A stretch of 24,384 bases of DNA from DATEMK01 sp035275625 (GTDB taxonomy: Bacteria > Bacteroidota > Bacteroidia > AKYH767-A > OLB10): contig DATEMK010000312.1 in NCBI GenBank assembly GCA_035275625.1, positions 1 to 24,384 on the forward strand. Direction: 5' to 3'. Under the pieces are notes generated by a model, which saw only the letters and a list, made by a program, of their open reading frames with translations, ran no database searches and had not been told where the DNA came from. The translations under genes and the position numbers were made by a program. Shown here piece by piece: positions 17,101 to 23,338 of this stretch. Position 1 is the stretch's first letter. Each line of letters opens with the position of its first letter.

Positions 17101-19592
17101 ATCAGTACCGTATCGGTCGTAACACAACCATTTAAAGTTGTTGTCACTATATAAACAAGCGTGTCCGGTGTAGTTCCTGAATTACTGACTGTCAGTATCG
17201 GATCAGAAATAGTAGAGTCGTTCAATCCTGCAGATGGTGTCCAGGAATAGGAATAGCCTGTTGTGGATGTTGTGCCTAACTGAATCGTAGCGCTTCCGCA
17301 GACTGTCTGGTCAGGCCCTGCATTTGAAACCGGGCTTGGCCTTACAATTACCATTACAGTGTCCTGGCCGGTGCAAGAGCTGAGTGAAACTGTTAATATA
17401 AAATATAAAGTATCGTTTTGCCCTGAAGTATTAACATGCGTAACTATAGGATCGCTGATTGTATTGCTGCTGAGCCCTGCAGCAGGTGTCCATAAGTAAG
17501 AATAACCTGCAACGGGAGGTCCGCCTATAGTTACGGGATCACCACTGCAGAATGAAGTGTCATTTCCTGCCGCAGCAACAGGTATAACGTTTACAGTTAC
17601 ATTAACAGTATCTGTGGAAGAACATCCGTAAATATTTTGTGTTACCACAACATATTGTACAGTGTATGGCAAACCGGTGGTATCTGTCAGTGTAACGGTC
17701 GGATCAGAAATTGTAGTGCTGCTGAGTCCTGTCGGGGGAGTCCATGTATAAGTATTTCCGGCAACGTTAGGAGTACCTATCTGGACTGTATCTCCCGAAC
17801 ATAAGGTAACATCAGGGCCGCCTGCAAGCGCAGGGCGCGGATTGACAGTGACAACCACGGTATCTGAATTTGTGCATGCGCCAAGAGTCGTGGTAAGAAT
17901 ATAAGTAGTAGTGGTGGGTGTGGTTCCCGTATTGATTAATGTAACAACAGGATCGGAAATGGTGGCGCTGCTGAGGCCTGTGGCAGGAGTCCATAAATAA
18001 ACATAACCGGGAGTTGAGGGGGAACCAATGGTTACCGTATCACCTGAACAGATTGTTACATCCGGTCCCGCCACGGCAGAAGGATTGGGGCTTATAACAA
18101 CCTTTTGTGCAATGGAATCTGATACGCATCCGTTATGGTTTACGGATGATACCGAAATGACTGTCGTCCCTGTTCCGTTGAAATTAACAAGAATGCTGTC
18201 CCCTGTATTGGAGCCGATAATAGTTCCGTTATCAATGACCCAGAAATAGGTGTAATCCCCCGACTGGAGGACACTGTATATGATGCCAAAGCTTCCGCTG
18301 CTGCACAATGTATCGGGCCCGATGATGGCAGCAGGCGGTATTGTATTCTGAACATTAATCGTGTAAACTATATTGGTAACTTTTGCCGGGCATCCGTTAT
18401 CAGTAGCAATAACGCTGAATTGATAAGGGACGGCATTTCCCTGGTCACAGGAAGTTTCCCAGCAAAACTGCCCTGAAGCTATCCCTGCCCCTGAGCTGTC
18501 AATGAATGTAGCAGCAGGATTGGTAATAGTAGTATCAAATATAGCACCAATGTGTGCAATATATATACTGTCACCATTGGGATCATCGAACTGCATATTG
18601 AAACACAACGTGTCTCCTTCTTCAATGGTATAAGTTGTTTGTGAGGTGCTGGACGATAATACAGGTGGCGGATTTATCGGGCACGGAATTACAATAACCT
18701 GTATGTCTCTTCTTGAAATGCCAATCAGCACCCCGTTGCGGTATTCTGAAATTTCAACCGCTATTACATAAAAGCCCTGGTTAGGCGCGTAATACTGTGC
18801 AAGCCCGGTTGCGCTGTTCATGCTGATGTAGCCGGTTGCGCCAAACGGATCGGTCAGGCTGTAGCCGGGGGCATATTGCACTAATGGAACAGGATAGGGA
18901 TAAATAGCAGGAGGATTCGGATTCGGATTGCCACCGGTAGATATACCGTTATATGGAACCACAAAATTATAGGCAAGCGAATCGCCATCGGGATCAAATG
19001 CCTGGTTAAGCACGGATACTGTATCGGTGTTGCAGATAAACGGAACGGGATCCACTGCGAAAGTGGGGGAGCTGTTTACCATGGACGGCTCCGGTGCATA
19101 GGCAAAATATGCTTCCCCGGCATTACCGGGGTTATCGAGGTTTATAATGTTGTTGTTGCGGCAGCAGCGGTCTGAAATAAAATAATAACCGATGCCGTTT
19201 GGCGGCACGGAAACAGTATCCTCGTAAATACCTTCTTCCACACACACGTTGGGAGCAAAGGTGCAGGAATCGTTTGCATTGGGAGGTGTAATGGCCTGCT
19301 GAAGAACTAACGGAATGACAGTGCTTACGACAAGCAGCTTGTCGCCACCGGGGTTGAGCGTATCGTCTTCATATATTCCCAGGTTCATATCAATAGGCAG
19401 CAGCGAGGAGCCTGCATCGCATAACCTGAAAAGGTAAATGTTAACGAGGTACCTGTAATTGCCGGTGGCGGAATCCAGCCCGAGGTAGGTGTAATTGATG
19501 CTTCCTCCCATGATGTGGGTGGCGCGGGAGACGGTGGAAATACCGAGAAGGGAAATGATTAAAGCAATACTGCAAAGTAGTCTTTTATTCAT
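14115..19592 (-). CDS. Giant secreted repeat protein with tandem Ig/PKD-like domains and T9SS type B (gliding-motility-associated) C-terminal domain
   Basis: This 1825-residue surface protein is exported by a signal peptide (1 to about 25). Residues about 26-310 form a cysteine-containing N-terminal region found at the start of many large Bacteroidota adhesins (THIMGGSINYTYLG). After two further domains comes an array of six 83-84-residue repeats (about 501-999), each with a CSGD-type cysteine, YxWTPxxGLSxxTISDP and a second cysteine in a GC/SC turn. About eight more divergent 75-90-residue Ig/PKD-like domains follow. The last 88 residues are a T9SS type B tail (VFTPNGDGSND, EIYNRWGERVF, PEGTYYIIV). 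Such proteins serve in adhesion, gliding or biofilm formation; the ligand is unknown. The paired cysteines fit disulfide-stabilised extracellular domains. It is probably first of two same-strand genes. Confidence 0.9.
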   Translation of the reverse strand: MNKRLLCSIALIISLLGISTVSRATHIMGGSINYTYLGLDSATGNYRYLVNIYLFRLCDAGSSLLPIDMNLGIYEDDTLNPGGDKLLVVSTVIPLVLQQAITPPNANDSCTFAPNVCVEEGIYEDTVSVPPNGIGYYFISDRCCRNNNIINLDNPGNAGEAYFAYAPEPSMVNSSPTFAVDPVPFICNTDTVSVLNQAFDPDGDSLAYNFVVPYNGISTGGNPNPNPPAIYPYPVPLVQYAPGYSLTDPFGATGYISMNSATGLAQYYAPNQGFYVIAVEISEYRNGVLIGISRRDIQVIVIPCPINPPPVLSSSTSQTTYTIEEGDTLCFNMQFDDPNGDSIYIAHIGAIFDTTITNPAATFIDSSGAGIASGQFCWETSCDQGNAVPYQFSVIATDNGCPAKVTNIVYTINVQNTIPPAAIIGPDTLCSSGSFGIIYSVLQSGDYTYFWVIDNGTIIGSNTGDSILVNFNGTGTTVISVSSVNHNGCVSDSIAQKVVISPNPSAVAGPDVTICSGDTVTIGSPSTPGYVYLWTPATGLSSATISDPVVTLINTGTTPTTTTYILTTTLGACTNSDTVVVTVNPRPALAGGPDVTLCSGDTVQIGTPNVAGNTYTWTPPTGLSSTTISDPTVTLTDTTGLPYTVQYVVVTQNIYGCSSTDTVNVTVNVIPVAAAGNDTSFCSGDPVTIGGPPVAGYSYLWTPAAGLSSNTISDPIVTHVNTSGQNDTLYFILTVSLSSCTGQDTVMVIVRPSPVSNAGPDQTVCGSATIQLGTTSTTGYSYSWTPSAGLNDSTISDPILTVSNSGTTPDTLVYIVTTTLNGCVTTDTVLIISGPEPTAVAGPDTVICSGNSVVIGSSSTPNYVYTWTPGTGLSSTTVSNPTLTLINTSGVPDTVYYIVSTDLFGCVDSDTIMIIVNPNPVSNAGPDVTLCSGDTIQLGTSSTTGYTYLWTPAAGLSNTTISDPILIVSNTGSTPIAITYTVTTNLNGCITTDDVTITINPQPNVSASANPTSICIGGSATLIATGATGYSWALATSPGNPVSTDSVFVVNPAVTTTYILTGTNGFSCSNSDTITITVNPLPLVQITAAPLDSICVGDTLTLTATGATNYTWSILGGPNIGTGSSIQVSPVTATTYVVVGTDGSLCTNSDTITIIVNPAATLSSISGTLSVCPGVTGVQYWVNNPNPNSTYVWTVTNGTIASGQNSDTITVDWSTVSGSGTVSVIEVTDHGCQSDPVVLPITINTLLTPVAPTGPTTLCANEAQGIIYTLLNTAGSTYNWFAQGGVIVGGNGTNVATVDWTVSGPQVVALWYEETSVTAVDTCFGTSDTLYVTINPAPATSPISGPIDVCISDSGSFSVTNTSSSTYNWLINGGTILSGNGTNAITANWTASGTVTVSVIETNSYGCVGDTVSLTITVHTLPAANAGSDVDVCTGQGVQLNASGGVSYIWSPPAGLSSTTISNPIASPATSTVYIVFVTDTFGCKNSDSVLVTVNNLPVITLTPNSAVCIGSSIQLTAGGGSTYQWSPTGTLNNPNINNPVATPTTTTTYTVIVMDQNTCVDSATVTITVNALPAITASGDTTICEGTNANLSASGGISFNWTPAGTLNNSTVSNPVASPTSLTTYTVTGTDANGCSNTDKVTVHVHVVPQASFTVEDGTLNALTCEGYKGSLTNTSIDANHYQWIFPNGTTSIFDNPHVQLNLSGNNTITLIAYNQMCSDTSTLDFMSTAISQLFSVMPNVFTPNGDGSNDRFKLGTTIHLADCSEYEIYNRWGERVFKSTPSMDHWNGMKDNTGKFMPEGTYYIIVKIADKSFNGTVTMIRNK
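16596..18092 (-). repeat. Six tandem ~249-bp coding repeats (83-84 residues) in the giant adhesin
   Basis: Six consecutive domains share the pattern NPxPxxxAGPD-CSGD-YxWTPxxGLS-TISDP-TDTV at a strict 83-84-residue period. Units 4 and 6 are especially close (SNAGPD, TTGY, SDPIL, VSN). Flanking domains keep the fold but not the period. Confidence 0.85.
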
Positions 19593-19716
19593 GGTGAGAT
19601 GGGTTTTAGCAGGAGCAGGAAACGGGTTAATTTAACTTTAATTGGGACTGTAAAAATAGAATTAAGTTTAACTTATGCAAATATTCCTGTGTTTTTTTTT
19701 GTGGTGATAAAGAATT

Positions 19717-19731
19717 CAGGCAAACTGCCTG
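19717..19731. repeat. Inverted repeat CAGGCA-aac-TGCCTG
   Basis: Perfect 6-bp arms surround a 3-nt centre, with a further AATTCA/TGAATT pair outside that is offset by two bases. It is located between divergent genes, so it is not a terminator for either. Confidence 0.55.
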
Positions 19732-19740
19732 GGTGAATTT

Positions 19741-19766
19741 TAAAAAGTGTTCTGTAAAAAGTGTTC
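19741..19766. repeat. 12-bp direct repeat, 14-bp period, upstream of the heptad-repeat gene
   Basis: TAAAAAGTGTTC occurs twice, exactly, at 19741-19752 and 19755-19766, about 75-100 nt before the ATG at 19840. The spacing is close to 1.3 helical turns. It could be a protein-binding site or a small duplication. Confidence 0.6.
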
Positions 19767-19839
19767 AGGGGTTAAGAATTATTTAAAACTTTTTTTTATT
19801 CAACTCCGTAAGAAACTATCAAACTTCAGAGCAATTACA

Positions 19840-20913
19840 ATGAAAACTCAGCAAATCTCCAAAGGAAAAGCCACCAGTGCATCAAATGAAGCCCTGTTAA
19901 AGCTCCAATTAAGCGAAGCAATGCGCCTTATCGGTGAGCTGCAACGCAGCAATGCAGAGCTGATGCGTCAAAATGCCAGCCTCATGCAAATAAACAGCAC
20001 CGTATTGCTTGGAAATAACGGCAAGCTTCATTTCAAAAGGAATAATCTTCAGGTAAATGAAGATGACCGCTTCATCAATGATGTTTTATCGCTCATCACT
20101 GATAATAGTGTCCGGGTAATTGATAATAATCTTTCTGTAATTAACAGTTTCCCTTTTGTCATTGATGGTAATCTTTCGGACTCTGATAATAATACTTCTG
20201 TCATTGATAACAATACGAAGATCATTGATGATAATTTGCCTGTGCCTGATAAGAAGACATCCGTCAATGATAAGAGCAGGAAGAAAAAAGACAATAAACT
20301 TTCTGTAACTGGAAATACTAAATCACTTGCGGATAATAATGCTTCACAGATTGATAACAGCAATGACGAGATAGAGTGCAATGGTAAAATGATCAATAAG
20401 AAAATTTTACTTGAACGTTTGCATTACCGCTATAATTTAACGCACAATAGAAATTTTAATGAGGAGGAATTGATAAAAATATGGAGAGATGAAATTAATC
20501 ATGTAAAAGAATTAAACAAACGGATTATAGAAAACAGGATGCGTAAAGTTCCTGCCTTGTTTTTTTTAAACAAACAAAACTTAAAAGAAGAGCACTGTTA
20601 CAAAGAAGCTTTCCACAAAATTTATTATGCTTATAAAAATTTGAAACAAAGAAACAGGAAAAATTTACCTTCTCTTAAGCGCCAGGCAAATATGTTAATT
20701 CATCTTTATGAAAAAATTGGTTGTAAGCCTGATGAATTATTTGCAGCATGTGGCGTAACTGCCGTTTCGGGGTTCAGGTACGTTGCAAAGCTTACTGACT
20801 TTGGGTTTATGACAAGCAGTGGCCGCGGTACGGGCTGTCATTACAGCATTACTCCAGAAGGTGAAAAATTCCTGGAGGAGGCAAGCAGTGCAAATTTTGT
20901 TTTTACGGGATAA
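19840..20913 (+). CDS. Heptapeptide-repeat protein with C-terminal winged-helix-like domain, function unknown
   Basis: I do not recognise this 357-residue protein. From the ATG at 19840 (an upstream in-frame ATG at 19747 adds 31 codons over the direct repeat and is less likely), residues about 14-60 are a helical, coiled-coil-like segment (LKLQLSEAMRLIGELQ). Residues 80-177 are 14 tandem copies of a 7-residue unit, consensus x-D-N-N-L/T-S-V. Then comes a basic helical region (about 185-300) with no known motif. The end (about 300-350) looks like a winged helix: DELFAACGVTAVSGFRYVAK as the helix-turn-helix, and GFMTSSGRGTGCHYSITPEG as the wing. There is no signal peptide, so it is cytoplasmic and probably DNA-binding. 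It is convergent with the KAP NTPase gene (101-nt gap) and divergent from the giant adhesin. Confidence 0.7.
   Translation: MKTQQISKGKATSASNEALLKLQLSEAMRLIGELQRSNAELMRQNASLMQINSTVLLGNNGKLHFKRNNLQVNEDDRFINDVLSLITDNSVRVIDNNLSVINSFPFVIDGNLSDSDNNTSVIDNNTKIIDDNLPVPDKKTSVNDKSRKKKDNKLSVTGNTKSLADNNASQIDNSNDEIECNGKMINKKILLERLHYRYNLTHNRNFNEEELIKIWRDEINHVKELNKRIIENRMRKVPALFFLNKQNLKEEHCYKEAFHKIYYAYKNLKQRNRKNLPSLKRQANMLIHLYEKIGCKPDELFAACGVTAVSGFRYVAKLTDFGFMTSSGRGTGCHYSITPEGEKFLEEASSANFVFTG
20077..20370 (+). repeat. 21-bp coding minisatellite: 14 heptapeptide units
   Basis: Fourteen in-register 21-bp units make up exactly 294 bp. Clear examples are IDNNLSV (20119-20139), SDNNTSV (20182-20202), IDNNTKI (20203-20223), IDDNLPV (20224-20244) and KDNKLSV (20287-20307). 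Asp at position 2, Asn at 3-4, Ser at 6 and Val/Ile at 7 are the most constant. The first and ninth units are the most diverged. Confidence 0.88.
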
Positions 20914-20914
20914 G

Positions 20915-20929
20915 AATGCAGGATTGAAA
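20915..20929 (+). repeat. Left copy of 15-bp direct repeat flanking the KAP gene
   Basis: AATGCAGGATTGAAA occurs here, just after the stop codon of the heptad-repeat gene, and again exactly at 23237-23251. The pair brackets the AT-rich KAP NTPase gene. It could be a short attachment site or a recombination scar; a chance match is not excluded. Confidence 0.6.
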
Positions 20930-21014
20930 TTGGAAATTTTACAGGAAAGATTGTTAGATTAGGATTTTCAATTTATGTCTTAACAAAGTTTCAACGCTCC
21001 ATTCTCAACTGAAT

Positions 21015-22871
21015 TCATTTCAGCATTAAAAGTCGTTCAATGACCATTGAAATTTTTGCTAATAAAACTTCGCTGATTGGTTTATTTTCTTTGTTTAACA
21101 AATATGTATCGATCAATTTTTTCAATTCTTGAAAAAATTGGCTCTCATCACGGATTGTATCGGATATTGTTTGGTAGTTATACCTTTTCTTTAAGCCATC
21201 ATGAAAATGATTTAAACAATTATTTGAGCTATGTTTTAATAAATCAAAAAAAATCTTTGCATCAACTTGCATAAAATAAGGATTGAACTTATCAGCTTCA
21301 GAAGCAAGAAAAAATAGCAAGTCATTACATTTTTCATTTTTAATTAAATTCAGAAGATTCTCTGACTTGTCCTTTAGAATATTATCATGAAGTGATTCAT
21401 TTAATTCTATTGCTAAATGCTTTATTCTATCATACTTCGCATTGCCACCACGAATATCTGGAATCATAATTTGAAATTGTTCATAATAGGTTGATTTATT
21501 CAATGACGCTCTCATTCCTGCCTCAAAAATATCAAATATTGAATCGTCAATTTTGAATCCATTTATTCCTTGACTCTCTATATGAAGAAGTTGTATAAAA
21601 ATGTTAGGATAAACTGTTAGCAGAAAGCTTCCTTTTAGCACTTCCTCTTTTATTTCTTTAATTAAAGGATCAAATTCTTCATCTTTCAGTACTAAAATAT
21701 TTGTAAGTCTGGATATTAAAGAAGCTTCATGGCTTGCTTCTTTAGATTTAACGGTTTTCTGAATTTCTGATGAGAGGGCAACTAATGCACTTTTATTTAA
21801 AAATCCTGTATGCAAATATGTTGCAACCATATCATAATAATCATACAATACATCATAAAATGGTAAATACTTTTTTCTGAATATTTCATAAAATTTTGGA
21901 CTTTCTTCACTTTCTATTTCTTTGCCCTTGCCATACTTTTGTTCAATAAGTTTTTCAAAATCTATGTGAATACGATTTACGATATTCTCACTACTTAAAT
22001 TCGATAAACTCTCCAAAACTTTATCATCCTCATTAATTTTATATTCAATAGTATATGTAGTGGCAAACAGTAATAATCTATCAAGTATAAAGTCATAATA
22101 ATTATTTTCAATCACTGGATCATTTTTTATTGTATAATAAATACTTTCAAAAAGATCTAAAAGAAATTTCAAGCTCCGAAGATTAGAATGGTTTCCTTTT
22201 TCAAATAATTCACAAATAAAATCTTTTTTTGTTTTTAGATACTCTAAATAATTTTGGGAGTACCCTTTAACAAATTCAGAAAAAATATCCCTTATAATTG
22301 GTTTGAATTCATAAGTAAATCTTATCAGTTTTTCTTTTATACTTTTATAATTATGTAGTGCATTTTTTAATTTTAATTCATCACCAATAACTATAATCTT
22401 TAAATTATCATGTTCCGTGAATAAATTAATATACCCGAATACTTCATTTAATAATTCAGTGTCCAACCTTTCTAAATCATCAAAACATAAGATCTTATCT
22501 TTAGACACATTCATTAATTTAATAAATTCATCCTCCTGCTCCTCACTAAGATTAATAATTTTATTCAGTGCAATTTTTGCAATATTGGTTATAACTTTCA
22601 CACCTTTCTTTTTCCAAAAAGGATTTAATTCAACGAATATTTTTTTATCAAGTTGATCAATTTTGGATAAGCCATTTAAGCTGACATACAATGGTGAATA
22701 CATAATTGATGATCCTTCATCACTTTTCCCATACTCCATTTCAGAGATTGCTTTTGCAATTGTATTTCGCCAAAAAAAAGTTTTTCCGCTTCCCCATGCT
22801 CCATTGATTAGGATTGCATAATCGGTATCTTTTTGTGTAATGTATTTTTTTATTATTTCTATTAATTCCAT
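21015..22871 (-). CDS. KAP-like P-loop NTPase (soluble type), candidate defence or accessory gene
   Basis: This 618-residue protein has a P-loop NTPase domain resembling the KAP family, whose known bacterial member PifA causes phage exclusion. Walker A is GAWGSGKT at residues 24-31, Walker B is ILCFDDLERL (127-136, Asp131-Asp132), VIGDELKL (161-168) sits at sensor 1, and SNLRSLK (Arg232) fits the sensor-2/arginine-finger region. Classical KAP proteins have transmembrane helices between Walker A and B; here that stretch (about 90-108) is only amphipathic, so the protein is probably cytoplasmic. The C-terminal 370 residues are alpha-helical and unlike any domain I recognise; they are likely the effector or partner-binding part. 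The gene is much more AT-rich than its neighbours, stands alone, and lies between 15-bp direct repeats, all suggesting horizontal transfer. No promoter box was found. Confidence 0.85.
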   Translation of the reverse strand: MELIEIIKKYITQKDTDYAILINGAWGSGKTFFWRNTIAKAISEMEYGKSDEGSSIMYSPLYVSLNGLSKIDQLDKKIFVELNPFWKKKGVKVITNIAKIALNKIINLSEEQEDEFIKLMNVSKDKILCFDDLERLDTELLNEVFGYINLFTEHDNLKIIVIGDELKLKNALHNYKSIKEKLIRFTYEFKPIIRDIFSEFVKGYSQNYLEYLKTKKDFICELFEKGNHSNLRSLKFLLDLFESIYYTIKNDPVIENNYYDFILDRLLLFATTYTIEYKINEDDKVLESLSNLSSENIVNRIHIDFEKLIEQKYGKGKEIESEESPKFYEIFRKKYLPFYDVLYDYYDMVATYLHTGFLNKSALVALSSEIQKTVKSKEASHEASLISRLTNILVLKDEEFDPLIKEIKEEVLKGSFLLTVYPNIFIQLLHIESQGINGFKIDDSIFDIFEAGMRASLNKSTYYEQFQIMIPDIRGGNAKYDRIKHLAIELNESLHDNILKDKSENLLNLIKNEKCNDLLFFLASEADKFNPYFMQVDAKIFFDLLKHSSNNCLNHFHDGLKKRYNYQTISDTIRDESQFFQELKKLIDTYLLNKENKPISEVLLAKISMVIERLLMLK

Positions 22872-22968
22872 GTATCAAAGGCTTTTAGTAGCTAAAGAGT
22901 TGGGTTGTAATTATTATGTGAAATCACCCATTCCTCATTTTCAATACAAATATCTGAAAATAATGAGA

Positions 22969-23034
22969 AGCCCGCCTAAGACATAGCACAGGCTGGCTCA
23001 ATCCGCCACTGGCGGATTGCCCTCCGGAGGGGAG
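22969..23034. repeat. Cluster of GC-rich palindromes (REP-like)
   Basis: Three palindromes are packed together. AGCCCGCCT/AGGCTGGCT (22969-22977 with 22990-22998) has one mismatch. CAATCCGCC-act-GGCGGATTG (22999-23019) has perfect 9-bp arms. CCTCCGGAGG (23021-23030) is perfect. The block is strongly GC-rich inside AT-rich DNA, like a repetitive extragenic palindrome. Confidence 0.7.
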
Positions 23035-23058
23035 GGATGCTTCCGCACAAGGCCATAG

Positions 23059-23259
23059 TTATCTTATCAAATGAACAAATCCCTTAAAATCTTTTTTTTC
23101 CGGGGTTGAACAGTTAGTGTGGAAAGATAGTATCCAGTAATAAACTCCTTCAGGAGATTTTTTACGTTGTGAAAAAGTACCATCCCATCCCTGTGAAGGA
23201 GAGGATGAGCTAAAAGTGTCCGAAGCATGAGCTGAAAATGCAGGATTGAAAGGAGGAAT
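23059..23259 (-). pseudogene. Remnant of a T9SS type B (gliding-motility-associated) C-terminal sorting domain
   Basis: Reading the minus strand gives an open stretch of 66 codons bounded upstream by an in-frame stop (23260-23262). Its last 50 residues match the end of the T9SS type B sorting domain: FSSSSPSQGWDGTF, then SPEGVYYWIL, a cysteine-containing turn, and DFKGFVHLIR before the TAA. Hallmarks of the earlier half of the domain (FTPNGDGxND, YNRWGE) are missing, there is no suitable start codon or signal peptide, and the rest of the parent gene is absent. It is too short to be functional. I infer the 3' end of a lost secreted-protein gene, truncated at or near the right 15-bp direct repeat, which lies within this frame. 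Confidence 0.75.
23237..23251 (+). repeat. Right copy of 15-bp direct repeat flanking the KAP gene
   Basis: An exact second copy of AATGCAGGATTGAAA, 2322 bp from the first and in the same orientation. It lies inside the upstream end of the type B sorting-domain remnant. Confidence 0.6.
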
Positions 23260-23307
23260 TTAAGCCGTGTATTAAAAACTCAATCTTCCCCTCTTAATCT
23301 TTTTTCA

Positions 23308-23315
23308 TTTCTTTG
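23308..23315 (+). promoter_or_regulatory. Near-consensus -7 box for the E1 gene
   Basis: TTTCTTTG differs from TAnnTTTG at one position and ends 23 nt before the ATG, the same distance as the boxes of paaZ and the PNGase F-like gene. No -33 TTG is clear. Confidence 0.3.
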
Positions 23316-23338
23316 CTTTATTTTTCTTTATAAATAAA

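Larger units (their letters stand above)
19593..19839. promoter_or_regulatory. Divergent regulatory region between the giant adhesin and the heptad-repeat gene
   Basis: This stretch holds a T9 homopolymer (about 19692-19700), an inverted repeat CAGGCA-aac-TGCCTG (19717-19731) and a 12-bp direct repeat TAAAAAGTGTTC at 19741-19752 and 19755-19766. No exact TAnnTTTG box was found on either side; AATATTTG on the minus strand (19678-19685) is a one-mismatch match. The repeats are candidate operators for the adjacent winged-helix-like protein. Confidence 0.5.
22872..23338. other. Gene-poor region with palindromes and a decayed gene remnant
   Basis: No intact gene lies here. From left to right it holds the AT-rich upstream region of the KAP gene, a GC-rich palindrome cluster (22969-23034), the remnant of a T9SS type B sorting domain on the minus strand (23059-23259), the right copy of the 15-bp repeat, and a short leader of the E1 gene. 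Confidence 0.8.

Noticed and set aside
20049..20396. Antisense open frame of 115 codons with Leu/Ser-rich heptads opposite the heptad-repeat gene
   Set aside because: Its regularity is a mirror of the 21-bp coding repeat; the plus-strand gene has the better domain structure and continues far beyond it.
22969..23058. tRNA or structured RNA gene in the palindrome cluster
   Set aside because: The arms are simple hairpins; no cloverleaf, anticodon arm or T-loop sequence can be drawn.
20915..23251. Insertion sequence or prophage as the origin of the KAP region
   Set aside because: There is no transposase, integrase or phage structural gene, and no terminal inverted repeats at the edges; only the direct repeat supports mobility.
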